A stretch of 64,000 nucleotides of DNA, from NCBI RefSeq assembly GCF_041260155.1, contig NW_027248277.1, positions 9,726,675 through 9,790,674 on the forward strand. Direction: 5' to 3'. Both the position numbers and the translations under genes were made by a program. The number at the start of each line of letters is the position of its first letter. The stretch's first letter is position 1. The DNA is from Ptychodera flava. Lineage: Eukaryota > Hemichordata > Enteropneusta > Ptychoderidae. Positions 37,651 through 53,206 of this stretch are shown here, piece after piece. The notes under the pieces were generated by a model that was given only the letters and a program-made list of their open reading frames with translations, searched no databases and was not told the origin of the DNA.

Positions 37651-37923
37651 ACACACTTTGCTAGAAAATTTGAATAAGTTACAGTATTATTACCTGAAAG
37701 GCAATGATTTAAGTTGCCGTTTATGTCTTCAATTGTTTAAAATCGTTTCTTCTAACTGCGTCTGTTTGGGCCGTCCTCTAATGAACGCAAATAATCTATG
37801 GTGGAGTCAAAATATACACATATAAATCAGTGACATTTTTCGAAAAAATGATAGGAAAAGATAAAAAAGATGGTATGACATACTAGTTTTATCTCGATTG
37901 TCTTTTGCTGCAGTTGTGTTGAT

Positions 37924-37929
37924 AATAAA
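37924..37929 (+). terminator. Poly(A) signal of gene C
   Basis: AATAAA lies 274 bases after the second 3'UTR box, the same spacing class as in the paralogues. Confidence 0.6.
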
Positions 37930-37949
37930 ACAAATGAGAAGCAGTTGAT

Positions 37950-40287
<2,338 letters not shown>

Positions 40288-40292
40288 ATTTT

Positions 40293-43200
40293 AGTCCAGT
40301 CAATTTAGGGTTTAACCTAGGACTAATTGCAACAGAAATTATTTCTTCACCATGACCTTTGAAAGGTCTCACTAATGACACATTAAAAGTATAGAAAAGT
40401 ATAAGGGGTGCAAATTGGTTAAATTTGCATATATTCAAATTAGCTATATATCGCCTTTAAAATGACTGCTATACTCACATTTTGGGCATGTAAACTGAAT
40501 TCAAGTGACTGTTTTGATTGCAACACAATTTAGTAAGGCTCAACAAGTTATTTTCTAAATTCTTGAACAATAAAGGTTAGGTTATGCAAATTAAGTAATT
40601 TGCATATATTCGCAGTTTTCCCACTATTTCAGACAAAATAAATGTTTTAGCTCATATTTCAACAAGCTTTTTTCTCTATGAAATTCTTAAGGTTTTGCAA
40701 GAATTACCTAAAACATCTTAGGTTGACCTAATTTGCATGTATGTTATTTTAATACAAAAGGCCTAATTTGCATAATTGACACAAACAGTCTTCTGAATAT
40801 ATTAAGCCTACAATAGCTTCCATTTACATTTTCTGGTTATTCAGACATGCAATGAATAAAGAGAAGAGTTTCAGAGAATTACTGTTTAAATAAAAGGAAT
40901 CAGAATTCTGTCTTTGGATATTCTTCTTTCTTTTACGACGATAAGTTATTCATAAAAAATCATTGGACGTGCTCAAGTTTTTGACATCAATTGTCATTTT
41001 AAGTCATTTTCTCCTACAACTTGTTCGATTGCAGTAAATATTTTGAAGGAATATTTTATGCTTTTGGTCACTATCTTCAATGACGATGGAAATATTCAGC
41101 TACTAATATATGGTACACCACACTTAACAGTTGTGCCTGTGAATCATCCTTCTCATTATTAAACTATCATTAGTATAAATACGAACATAATTTGACAATT
41201 ATTATGATGGTCATTATCATATCAAAATTTCTTCCTCTTCCTCTCTGTTTACATCTTCCTCTAGGTGGTTCATTTGTTTACAGCCAGAATCCTTTCGTTG
41301 ACAACAGAAAGTCTAGATTTTGTTTTTCTGTCGGGTTATTCATGCTGCTGCAGTTCATGTAGAACCCATAAGTATGGGGAAGGATAAGTCAATGAAAAGA
41401 TGTGAAGCATAGGATGATATAATTGTACTGCGTATCATATCAGATCTTAGATGTGCAAGTATCACTCATGGGGCTGTTATGTAATGGACTTCCCATTTGC
41501 AGATTATTAGACTTCTGTATTATTACCAATAAGATCGATCACTCAAGGAATTGAGAGTCTGGCCAATCTGAGGTGAGACTTCCATAAGGTTCAAAATACA
41601 GGATAACCAATTTTATGATAATTTGATGTCAAAATTTGATATCATAATTGATAAACTCGTTAACAGCACTTCTGTGATGCAAATCCCTTCACATTTTGGT
41701 TTTTTGTTTCACGGTCATGAAAATTTGAAAGAGCAGCTAGACCATGTAACATTATGAAAAGTATCTAGATTTGCTTTTACCAGTGATTTAGATTATCATG
41801 ATTCAGTCAACAGATTTTTTTCAGTTTTTCCTCAAATGCTATGGCTGTGTACGGTAAGATTAAACAGGAAATCTCTCTCTTCAGTCCATTATATGACTTT
41901 ATATTAATTTTCAATTGTTGTCTTCAAAAAATTTCAAAATTTTGAGAAATGCAGTGTCCTTCGATTATTGTAATGTCTTTCAGCTGATAAAGGAACAGCT
42001 TTCCTTATCCATATTTCATGATGATTGGCAGTATAGTATAACAATCGTCCCTCTATATCATCATGATCATTATACTTTATAAATCATTACTATCATAAAT
42101 TTCTGTATGTGGCATGAACAGGCAAGTTGCACACAGTCAAAAGTATATCTGATTTACCAGTGACCACACAACCTGGTCTTTATTACATTTTACCCACACT
42201 TAATCTATATATAAGTAATACGGGTAAGGGTGAAAATAAACAAAATAGAGCTGAAACACAAATTTTCTTCAGCCTCCCTTAGTTCAAAGTGTTGGTTATT
42301 TGGCCAAGCATTTTGGTATGCATTAAGAAAATCCAAATCTTCCAGTAAGTTCCCATGTTATTGACATTATGCAAATTCTCTAGATAATTGAAACGAACTA
42401 TACGAATCAATCATTGTTTATTTTTACAGGTCTTTTCATTCTGTAGGCCCTATTAGTATATAATTATTAAAATGAGTTAAAATACACAGAAAATAAATAA
42501 CCATGTCAATTTCTTTGTACTGAGCAAAATGTTCATTCAAGTTATAAAATGGACATCTTTCGATAGGAAGAATTTAAAGTATTAAATAACTTAAACAAGT
42601 AGTGACTCTTAATGTAACTTCTCATTTACTGATAGCATAATTAATTAAAATAAGTTGACGTCAATTTGAAAAATTAAAGAAAATTATTTTAATGATCATC
42701 ATATATGATTTATGCACATGAGGAATCGCTCAAAATTAGGTAAATTATATTTAGCAATGTTAGTAAAAACTTCCAATCTCTCTTTACGATATTGTAAAAC
42801 CTTTCAAGTTTCAATTATTACATTTAATACAGTGTAGGCATTTCCTATAAAATCTTTTAAAATTAGTCCTTTGCACAATGTAGATTGTATTAGGCTTTGA
42901 AAATACCATTCTCGGACCTTTTAAGTATTTAAGGTGAAGAAATAATTCATGTTCCAATTAGAAAAAGGAAGTGACATGGTTGACTTTTTGGACAAATGCA
43001 AATAAGATTTTTTTTATCGCTGTAAGATATATTTGAAAACATTCCCTGAACTAAAAACAAGAAAATGATGTTACATAGTCATTACAATGTCAACTTATCT
43101 CTTAAATCACTTTCGTAAATTGATTATCAGCACCAGGTTTGTATAGCATCTATGACCCATTTAGCCTTTTGGGTAAATTAGCTGTCTTATGCACAACTTC

Positions 43201-45170
43201 ATTAAATGCACTTTTCGCGATCCCTTGGATCGCCTTTGTTCTAGTCTGTAAGAGAATGATTGAGGTGTAATAGCCTTTTGTTTTCCATTGAAATTGTAAT
43301 CTAGTGGGTAAATGTTCTGATAAGACAATCTGGTGCCAACAAAGGCCTTTAAACTTGCGATATGTCACTTCCATGACCCTATAGCTACTAAAATTTAGTT
43401 CTAATGATCTCCGTTGATTTTTAACATTGGATATAGTCATTTATACTATAGGTCAATAAAGGGAAAAGTAAAGTGGTAGGAGGGGCACATTGCAGTTATG
43501 TAAAATGAGGAATCTTAAATGATTTTATGCATTGCCTACAAACACAAAAAGTACATTAAAAATATCAAATTGCTTGAATTAAATATCATTAGCTGAATAT
43601 ATTTTTAAGAAATCTATTAACAGCAACGATTTTGTTCCCTTTTCTAAGTTTTATATTTATTCAAATTATGCACTGTCTCCCCTCTTAACAGTCATTTTGT
43701 TTGTCATTCTGTACATTCAATACAGAGTGGAAACAAAAACTACTTGTTGTGTAGATTAAATATAATTTTTAAGTGAAATGCAGTGGCAGCCATACTTGAT
43801 TTAGGCAAATTAGGAATATTTCTCGGGCGATAAAATGTATTCAAAAATATTGCCTGGACAAAAATTAAGATAAATGCATACATTACTTGAACATAATGTC
43901 GCATTTTTCTCAATTCAATATGCATATTTCTTTTATCAGTGAATGTATTGCTCCCATTATCCGTTTATATCTATGCAAATTAGGTAATGTTATAAATCTT
44001 AGATTGTATTGGACTTTAAGTATGTCATTCTACGACCTCTCTAAAATACACCAAGAAAATTTAATTCTATTGCAGTCAGAAGTAGCTTATATAGTTATTA
44101 ATTAGGGACATACAAAGAAAAACGAAGTGTTGTGACGGCCATATTGGATTTATGCAAATGAGGAATATTTCTATGACGAAAAAATATTTTAATCAACATT
44201 GCCTGAACCAAACACAAGGCAAATAAGCCCAAAACCCGCATATATCATGTTTAGCCGAATATTTTTAGTAGCAACATTCTATCAGCACCTAGTTTGTAAC
44301 CATAATCTTTTTACATATATGCAAATTAGGCATTGTTTACATTTCTAGATTGTACGAGGCTTTTAGTATGTCACTGTAGGGCTTCTCTGAAATACACAGT
44401 GGATAAATAATTCTATTGCTGTCAAAAGTAGCATAAAAATACTTATTAATTGGGAAAAATACATTGAAAAGTGAAGGTTGTGGCGGCCATATTGGATTTA
44501 TGCAAATTAGGAATATTTCTATGAAGACTAGATATTTCCATCAACATTAGCTAAACCAAAAAAAAGGCAAATAAGCCAAAAACCTGCTTAACAGATCATG
44601 TTTAGCCAATTATTTTTAGCAGAAACATTCTATCAGCACTTAGTTTGTACCCATAATCTTTTTACATCTATGCAAATTAGGCACTGTTTACAATTCTAGA
44701 TTGTACTAGGCTTTTAGTATGTTATTCTAGGACTTGTATAAAATACACTGTGAAAAAATTAATCTATTGCTGTCAGTAGTAGCTTAAAAATAGTTATTAA
44801 TTCGAGAAAAAACTAAGAAAGTGAAGTGTTGTGGCGGCCTTATTGGATTTATGCAAATGAGGAATATTTGTATGACGACAAAATATTTTCAATAACATTG
44901 CCTAGACCAAAAAGGAGGCAAATAAGCCAAAAAAACCTGATCAAAAGCATGTTTAGCCACATATTTTCAGTAGAAACCGTCTATCAGCGACAATTTTATA
45001 CCCATGAGCCCCCTTTACATTTATGCAAATTAGGCACTGTTGCACCCCTTAGATTTTATTATACTTTAGTATGTTATTTCTAGGACCTTTCCAAAATGCA
45101 TGGTGAAGAAATAATTTCTGTTGCAATTAGTCCTAGGTTTACCCCTTGTTTGGCTTAGTTTGACTGGACT
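40293..45170. mobile_element. Large non-coding element with terminal inverted repeats (4.88 kb)
   Basis: The left end starts AGTCCAGTCAATTTAGGGTT and the right end finishes GTTTGACTGGACT. The inverted match continues inward through TCCTAGG, TTGCAATTAGTCCTAG and GGTGAAGAAATAATTTCTGT for about 90 bases. ATTTT flanks both sides (40288-40292 and 45171-45175), a 5-bp target duplication. The interior has no credible coding sequence; its right half is a tandem array. A lone fragment resembling the terminus (TCAGTCCAGTTAATCTTGGG) is at 32941. It must be non-autonomous, and its superfamily is unclear. Confidence 0.75.
42690..45130. repeat. Internal tandem array, unit about 350 bp
   Basis: The phrase TATGCAAATTAGGCA recurs near 43974, 44328, 44669 and 45023. 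TTGGATTTATGCAAATGAGG recurs near 44144, 44492 and 44843. Weaker units extend left to about 42690. The array makes up the right half of the 4.9-kb element. Confidence 0.8.
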
Positions 45171-45290
45171 ATTTTGACTTTCGTTAAAATCTGTTTGATG
45201 CTGGTCGATAATGGTAAAGGTTTGAAAATGCCATGCATGTAACCAAATGTTATACCATTAACTCAATGTGAAGAGGAATGTAATAAAAAC

Positions 45291-45408
45291 ATTATTGCCT
45301 GAATACATGGGTTTATGTGCCCTCGCAGCAGGTAACAATATGCCCTCCTGGCATCGGGCAAAATGTCACCTGCTCTCGGCACCTAAACCAATGTATTCAG
45401 GCAATAAT
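45291..45408. repeat. Long imperfect hairpin
   Basis: ATTATTGCCTGAATACATGG at the left pairs with CCAATGTATTCAGGCAATAA at the right. Pairing continues inward through GTGCC/GGCAC, CAGCAGGT/ACCTGCT and TGCCC/GGGCA to a loop of about 10 bases. Arms are about 54 bases. It sits 120 bases outside the 4.9-kb element. Confidence 0.75.
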
Positions 45409-45539
45409 ATAGTAGTTGGCAATACCGCAACATGATTAATATACGTACGTAGACACTTATCACGCGCAAGAGCATGTTTTGCAGTCCTGTAAAATAAATT
45501 ATGAACGTCGGCTTTTTAATGCTTGTGAAAATTTACGAT

Positions 45540-46021
45540 CTATGGTTCCGCCACCATGCCCGGCCAATCAGATTGTTCGATTAAACCAGCCAATGACAGC
45601 CATGGATACAGGATACAGTGTATAATCTCTTCACGCACCCCAACGGTGAAGTGAAAACTGGGACCTTATCTGCTCAGACGCAAAATGTCGTCTTCTTCTA
45701 CTCTGCTTATGAACGAGGAACATCAGAACTATAATGCCAATAACCGAAATAAGAAGATATTGGCAATGTTTACGCTACCTTCCGACGAGCACTGCAGAAG
45801 AAGCGTGATGGGCGTGGTCGCTTCCGACAATAACAGAACGTTTTGCAAAACGGGATTTCAAATGCCAACCTATACCTTCCACCTCCCACTTCATTTGTTG
45901 TCCTTACAACAGTTAAGCCCGGACAGCTCCCACCACTGCCCGAATCGTGATCGTCATTGCGGAATGTTATTCAAAAGTGAGCGGCGACCGGAAGACACGG
46001 TACTCTCGTAATGTATAATAA
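45540..46021 (+). CDS. Possible small gene or first exon, unrecognised protein
   Basis: An open frame at 45685-46011 (108 codons, ATG in AAAATGTCG context) is preceded by two CCAAT boxes (about 45563 and 45589) and a TATAAT at about 45622. An AATAAA overlaps the end at about 46016. The peptide starts MSSSSTLLMNEEHQNYNANN and is basic and Cys/His-containing, with no domain I recognise. It shows no signal peptide and no similarity to the surface-protein family. The promoter-like layout is the main support; it may instead be a first exon or chance. Confidence 0.3.
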
Positions 46022-47600
46022 AGGAAGTCACTGTACTACAGACGATAGGAATATCACAATCCTTTGCTTTAAGGCAATATGTGTGACAGCGCATATGGGA
46101 GTGCCCCCGGTGGCATGTTTACGATATCACGGTGTTTACAACCTTGCTGAGACCCTTGGAAGCTAATAAATAGCGGACTCCCCAGCTACGTCTAATTTCG
46201 TTTATAATTTATTGACATAGTTACAGGTAAGCATCGGGAACGGCATCTATATTTCAATTTGTGAGCCAATATATATTTTGAGATAGTAGGACATATTTCA
46301 TAAGGATTTCCACAAGAAATTAGAGACTTATTTGTTTGAAAGATTTTACTCTTTCTAAAATGGTACGTATATTTCCTGTCTACAAAGTTGACTTAAAACT
46401 TGAAGATATTGTTCTCTGCGCAGTCGCGCCTGAACACTAAACTGTTGTAAGCCACTTAATCAGTAAAGAGATTTTTGAAGCCTCATGCAGAATATATTTG
46501 GCCTCGGTTCGATCGAGTTCAGTCTTACATACTACACTTCCAACTTTCTGTTGTGTCGTCTCCTGGTCCCTCCCTTCTTTGAGATAGTGTAGCTATCTCT
46601 ACCCCACCGTCTATATGTCTAAAGTTGCTCGTCCCTTTTCTCTGTCGGCTGGACGTGAAGCCGATTTGATCATAGATCCGTTTTAGGGTCTATGATTTGA
46701 TGTCCCGATATAAAATGAACGACTTCATTTTGGACAGCGTTAGCATGGGGTGCAGACGATACACGCACGTTCAATGATCGACAGGAACTTGAAATTTATT
46801 TACTCAGCAAGATGCTATTTTCCATTTTTCCGTTTTTAGCTCAAATTATCACATAATATCAAGACTCAAAGTCTATTCATATCGCTACATTATTTGTACA
46901 GAATCCCTGATAGGCGAGTTTAGTGGTCACCGATACCGTTCGGTCGGTCGTTACCCTTTCCCTCCGCTGTTGGTTGTGAACGATGTGAATGGACCAGGGG
47001 TGACATAGCTGGTGACTAAGAACCGATTCGCCCAAAGTCTGTATGTCGATGAATTTCAGGGGACATATTTTCAACAAATTATCGTTTACATAAAGCAAAT
47101 CAAGTAATGCTGACATTTTTGCTGAAACACAGAAACAGATCAATTGGCCAGTCTAGATTAGCCAGTTTGTTAAAAATTCGCCGTTAATGTGAGATTATTT
47201 ATAGGTCCCTGCTACTCTAGATATTTGCTTTTCGTCTGCATTCTCCATGATCATAGGGTCAAGAGTCAGAGGTCAGCTTAACCTCTCGAATTCGCTTGTC
47301 GGGCAAGGGAAGTTTTTTAAGTGGCGGAGCAGCGAAAACTATAGACAGTAAAGTTCCACTGTCTATGCGAAAACGAAGGTAAACTAAAGGACGTAAAATC
47401 TCATTCAAACGGTATTTACTTATTTCTTCATGGTGATGAGTTTCATTTTGACATGATAAAGTCGTTAAGCTTGATATTTCAAGCCATAGAGGTAGTATTA
47501 GTTGTCAAGACGAACTCGCACACTCCACGTAGTCCTTAACAACAAACGTGCACTTCTCTCATACCCCAGACATGACCAGAGCATGTGCAGACTTCATTCG
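46022..47600. other. Intergenic region upstream of the gene D 3' end
   Basis: No gene supported. Small stem-loops with CATAGA/TCTATG arms occur at about 46671-46695 and 47342-47367. Confidence 0.5.
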
Positions 47601-47619
47601 TTCATTTGAACAAAGAAAG

Positions 47620-47625
47620 TTTATT
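47620..47625 (-). terminator. Poly(A) signal of gene D
   Basis: AATAAA on the minus strand, 274 bases beyond the second 3'UTR box of gene D. Confidence 0.55.
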
Positions 47626-47898
47626 CAAACTTTGAAAGCCACGCTAACTTGTAAAGGCAAAGTTCTCATCACATAGTCAAAACGATGAAAAAAAATATTC
47701 CAAAGTTTCTTTCAGTGCGAACAAGAAAGCGATTACATGTCAACAATACAAAACTTCAGAGTCACGTGCAAACACTCAACTAACAAAGCTATTCATTTGC
47801 ATTTAGTTCTCTGCTTGATCAGATAACAAACAGGTGACATTGAATGTAAAGGACATTACAGAATTTTCATGCTTTTGTTTAATCGAAACTTTTTAGTA

Positions 47899-48026
47899 CT
47901 CGGGTACGGAGTCGTTCGACAGGTAAGACATCATAACCATTCTGATTCTGTCAAAAGCTTTGAACTAAGTAGAAACGAAATCATTATTATTATGAGTCTC
48001 ACTTGCCGTCATCCATAGTACCGTCA
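47899..48026 (-). promoter_or_regulatory. Conserved two-box 3'UTR element of gene D
   Basis: Minus strand. Box 1 is at 48026-48007 (TGACGGTACTATGGATGACG) and box 2 at 47913-47899 (GACTCCGTACCCGAG). The 93-base spacer is longer than in the other genes and unconserved. Gene D has no copy of the novel domain, so the 3'UTR element tracks the gene family, not the protein domain. Confidence 0.75.
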
Positions 48027-48788
48027 TAGTTACATTATTCTGATAGTCACATGACGATGAAATTTACAGCAACAGTCCTAAATCCCTGGTTCTCGCATGG
48101 GTCACTGTTGGTCGGCAAAATTTTATAAGGTGTACCTCTGAACAACTTGATCAAGATGACACAACTTTAAAAAGTGAAAGAACAAATGAGATTATGTAAA
48201 AAGGTAAATGTCAAGAACGCGAAATCTTGGATTGAGGACTGGCGCTTGTAAGTAATTTTTGGGATAAACTTTTTGTAAATCGTGTTACAATTGAGTAAAT
48301 AGTGACATTACTATCTAAATGAAATTGAAAAAAGAAATTATACCGAAAAACTTGTGTAGCGGGCTATTGCAAATCATTGAAAAGAATACTCGGTGTTTAA
48401 ATTTTGCTGTCATTTCCAACAAAATGTGATCAGCTGATGATATTTCGCTGTCTGAAAAAAATAAGAAAACTGATATTAGTCCGACAAGCTTGCGATGGAA
48501 AAATGAGGGAAAAAACTAAAACAATAATGAATGCGCTCAACTTGCTAGGAGAGACAAAAATTGGATGGGATTGGGTTGGCTTGGATTGGGTTGGCTATTA
48601 TTCTGATGCACAATGCCGAGATGGGTATAATGTAACATGAAATACTTTCACCGATGTCAAGTTCCAGAAAAGTGGCGCGCAAATTACATCGCCTTACTTT
48701 ATGCACTACTCAGCAATGATTTCCTCTCATAAAAGTCGGCAAAGAAGAGAAAGGAACTCTACTTCTTTAATTACCTGGTTTTTGAGTC

Positions 48789-51700
48789 CTACTGTGCCAA
48801 CACTGCGATGGCCAGTACCAAGATAGTCAGAATACCAACAGTGAGGGAAGCTGATCCAGAGTCGGCTGTAAATAGACAGACACACGTTGACAAATTCGTA
48901 GACAGTTCGTGATACAGAACAGAAGGCAGACAGAATAAGATAGGCAGAGAGAAAATTCAGAGACTGGTAATGTGAAAGAAAAGGAATCACGAAACCAATT
49001 TATAAAATATAATAAATACAAAAAACAATATCTCCTGGGCATGCATTGAGAAATTTTAAAATATGTGTAAACAATAAATATTCAATTGCCATAAACACTG
49101 TTTGCTATAGCGCCATTGGACCCATGTACAAGTTATTAGTGATTCAATTAACATATCGTCTTTTCAATACTTTAGTAATCCTAACTCAAATGAGATTAAT
49201 AGAGGCGAGGGGAATTCTTAACTCGTGAACCATCCTCCCAATAGTGACTGAAGTTTGCTGCCTTTGCTTTGAAAATGAAAATTACGATGCAGGTGGTGAC
49301 TAGGTGAATATCAAAATGTACTTTTCGGAGCCATTGCAACTGGGATTTTAAAAGAACTTTTCATCAGATTCAAACTTGACATTAAACTACACCCCGTACC
49401 TGTACATGTGGGGAGGGTCAAGGTACCCCCTGTACACACAGTAGGGTTGGTTCCGCCCAAAGTGTATCCGTCATCGCATTCAAATTCCACTGTCGCTTTG
49501 TCGGCAATGGGATAGGTCGGAGCGTCACCCTTGTACTTGAGTCCAGTGGACAATGTGCCGGGATCGGCACAAGTAGATGCTGAATTTTAGCGTAATGATA
49601 AAATCTATTTATTTCTTAGTTTAGAGTTTCAACCAGGGACAAACTGTATCGCAATTATTGTGCCTTGCTCTGAACAAATATCCCAACTTACAAAAAATCG
49701 TAAAGGCCTTTGGAATATGTCTGTTAAGTTGTCGCATAACCTACTTAACCCTTTGAGTGCTGTAATTTTTCCCACCAAAACTTCACTGCCACATTTTGCC
49801 AGTTTTTATGAATTTTTCTGAAATTTGTTGATAATTTTTGACCAAATGGACACCATATTTCATTTGCTACAGTTTTTTATTAAAACTTTGGAAAAATCTA
49901 AGAAAAATTGACTGAGGTATATTTTTAAAGGGGGTGGGGGAAATTGACGTTGGCGCTCAAAGAGTTAAACATTTTATACAATCAAGGCAATGCGAGCCTT
50001 GAACAAACACTTTAAATTTTGGCTCAAAGACTAAGACGTTTGGACGACACAATGTACGAATTTTGTAATTTTAATATTTTACTTGTGATTTGTAAATTTG
50101 AAAACATATTTTCTTTAAAAATTAATTATCTCATGCAATCGCGACAAAACCCCTTCCATCTGACTGACATTCACGGGCTGATCCTGATGGAGAATCTATA
50201 TCAGTGGACAGAAATTTTGGCCCTACCTGTACATGTTGGGAGAGTCAGGGTACCCGCGTTACACACGGCAGGGTTGGTTCCGCTCAACGTACGTCCATCT
50301 TCACATTCAAACTCCACCGTCGCTTTGTCTGCTATTGGGTAAGTTGGAGCATCACCCTTGTACTTGAGTCCAGTGGACAATGTGCCAGGGTCCGCACACG
50401 TTGTTGCTGCATATTAATAAAATGCAACTGACTTTAATCATGTACCAGGGCTAGCTACTTTACTAAGTGCATTTTCTATTAAGTGAAGAAGTTTTTATAA
50501 ATCTCAGTTTCATTGATTCGACAGTAATTAATAGCATATCCGGGTTCTGTTCCTTAGTAGTTGACTATTTTATCTCAGAAAGGAGCAGTCAAATACGGGA
50601 AAATTGCTCATCAAATTCTGTAAAAGATTACACTCACCTTGCCTTGTTTCAAAATATTCACATGACTTTAAATATAAATATTTTGAATTCCGGAGAATTT
50701 CCTTTTGAATATTAAAATATTGAATTACGTGTTATCTTGCTTCTTCATTAAGATAAGAAAAATAGACAAATCCTGAATTGCGAAGAAAGGTTATTTCCAT
50801 TCTCACAATTGCTTTCAAATATCCCATGGCTCATCATTTTGAGACAATGGTACGTGATTAATTTTATTACTCAGAAACCACATTAGAAGTGTCATGGAGG
50901 GACAGGAAAGAAAGCGCAAATCGCATACAATAATTACTATCTACTTGATTAAACATTTTACTCAACAATGCAGTGGCTAGAACACTACTCAAACGTTAAA
51001 AGAATTCTTTAGCCCTTGAAGGGTTTATTGTGAAAGCACAAATACTAAAGTCTTCGTCACCAAGCAGTTAACCTCGAGGAAGAAAATTGTAATTTTCTCT
51101 TACCAGTGCAGGTTGGAAGTGTTAATGTAACACCAGTACATGGCGCTGGATTGGTGCCACCTATGGCGTAGCCAGCTTCACATTCAAATTCCACTGTAGT
51201 GCCATCATCTATAGGATATGTTGGATCAGATGTTTTGTATTTCAGTCCAGTTGGTAGGGTTCCTGGATCCGGGCACTTTGTATCTAATTTAAGAGAAGAA
51301 TAAGAAAACATATTGGAAAAATGTGTTCAATGAAAAGCAGATATTAAATATGCAGTTTATTCATGTAAGGCCAATAAAAAAGAAATGTTTCTGGTCAGGT
51401 CCTTCTTTAAAAAATGGTGCGGCGACGCGCATTTTATTTTTTTTTTATTTTTTTTTCTCTCAAGGGTGGAGGAGGGTCAGTTTATAGTTTTATCAATATA
51501 GTCACATATATACTGTTCATGCAGTCACTGATCATGCCCCCCAAAGAATTTTCTCTTTCTCTTCAGCCATTTTGGTTTGGTGTCAGCCACGGCCGCCGGC
51601 CACAAACAGAAAAAAAAGGGTGACGCGCTGTTGTTCAAGTGACGCGCGCGCTGACCAGAAACATTTCTTTTTCTTTTTTTGGCCTAAAATGCTCGTTTTT

Positions 51701-52312
51701 TGCCAATAGTACTTTTCAGAGCGTAAGGATACACTGTTACTCACTTGAACATGTCGGTGGAGTAAGCGTTGTACCACTGCACACAGCTGGGTTGGTGCCA
51801 ACTAAAGTGTAGCCAGTTTCGCATTCAAATTCAACTTCTGCGTATCAGGGACAGGATATGATGGAGCAGTACCTTGTGTTTGAGAGGCGATGCTACTGTA
51901 GGCGCGTCACATTGACCTAGAATTATAATGAAAAGCAAATGTTAAAGGAAATGTACAAATTTGCTCCAGACCAAAATGCGTGATTTATCTTAGTTGAATT
52001 GGTTATCCTAATATTCTCCTTTATTCTAAACAAAATTAAAGGCAATCTCACCAACTCCATAGAACAGAACACTACAAGGATGCTCAAACCTGTGACAAAC
52101 CTGAAAAATAAAAAAACATGGTGCATTGCATGTGATACATTGTAAGATATCTATTTTATTAAATACTCGATATCTGCAACGCCTTCCCCAAATATTGTGT
52201 CGAACTCGCTTAAAAATTACAGCAGCTGTAAGTCGAAGATGAATCAAAAGTGTTAAAATATTTTTCTCTATTCCTAACTGGAGAATCATTTGTCCTACCT
52301 CATTTTCCACAT
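48789..52312 (-). CDS. Gene D: secreted GPI-anchored-type protein with four CCP modules (N-terminal module broken)
   Basis: Minus-strand exons are 52312-52299 (14-base start exon), 52100-52052 (signal peptide, core GLSILVVFC), 51916-51745 (CCP1), 51283-51104 (CCP2), 50406-50227 (CCP3), 49579-49400 (CCP4) and 48865-48789 (tail ADSGSAS plus hydrophobic run to TAG). CCP2-4 are 60-codon class 1-1 exons with four Cys each and open frames. They lack the usual Trp before the last Cys (TLTLPTC where GKW..PTC is normal). CCP1 is 172 bases: its Cys pattern is visible only across shifted frames, and the signal exon ends in phase 0 where phase 1 is needed. About three single-base losses would explain this. 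CCP3 and CCP4 are almost the same sequence (recent duplication). Surface binding protein by inference; possibly a pseudogene or assembly-damaged. Confidence 0.7.
49745..49968. mobile_element. piggyBac-like miniature element
   Basis: TTAA flanks both sides (49745-49748 and 49965-49968). Ends are CCCTTTGAGTGC and GCGCTCAAAGAG, inverted repeats with one or two mismatches. It lies in a gene D intron, about 220 bp, no coding. TTAA target plus CCC start fits piggyBac-type elements. Confidence 0.7.
51376..51672. mobile_element. Short element with perfect 22-base inverted ends
   Basis: AAAAAGAAATGTTTCTGGTC (51376 onward, 22 bases in all) pairs perfectly with the segment at 51651-51672. The interior has GACGCGC motifs on both sides. 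It lies in a gene D intron between CCP1 and CCP2. No target duplication is evident. Confidence 0.6.
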
Positions 52313-52359
52313 TCTCCGCACTGTTGTTACTTGCGATGAAACACAGCAGACGATTTCAA

Positions 52360-52396
52360 AAAAGTGCCAGTCGAGAATCAAACATGGGCTATATAT
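52360..52396 (-). promoter_or_regulatory. Gene D core promoter
   Basis: A TATATAG box on the minus strand (52396-52390) lies 78 bases upstream of the 14-base start exon. The initiator is less clear than in genes C and E. Confidence 0.45.
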
Positions 52397-53206
52397 GCAA
52401 TTAGTAAGGAGAAATATGTAAATGTCCCACACGCCATTGGTCTATAAAGACTACAGCTGCCCAATAGAATTTGATTGGGTTGTCCATAGACCTCTAAATT
52501 ATGTTAAAATTATTTTTCATATATCCCATCATTCCTTGCGAGAAAGGAGGGTTTTGAAAGTTTGTTTGCTTTACAAAGCTCGGTCCCGAACTCGGAGTAC
52601 CCATTTTCAAAAACATATAATTCATTATGTCATAATTTGCTTTGACATGTTTCAGCCATCATCGTGATTTGCAGATAACAATAAGAGGAGGTGCCTTATT
52701 TCGTTGAAATATACAATATAAATGCAATGTGTAGTTTGTAAGCGTCCCATTCTGTGAGAGTCACGTACGTGTACTAACCTTAGGAGGGACATTTTCAATC
52801 GGTTCAGAGGCGTGCATACCCATTTAAATGGCATGCTACAGTCCACGATTTGCTATAAATGTGGCCATTCACCCAGCTATAATCAGTCACGTTGGCATAT
52901 ATTATATCTTGTCTACTTGCCCGGGAGCACAGAGACCTTTCCATGATGCAAGAATCCTATATAGCAATTTTTCTGGAGAACTCAATCAACAACCCTAGTA
53001 ACCAATTGGACTGTTCACGTCGGAGAACGACCGTCAGTTCCTCAAATTGAAACAAATTACCCAATATAACCGATACTTACTATAATTCAAAATGGCCGCC
53101 ATCCCTGCATTATCTCTATTTGGAAAATACAATTCGCGATTGTCAGAAAGCTAAACTCGCATAAACTTTACTTACTCCTTTAGTTTCAAAATGGGCCTCA
53201 CAAGTG

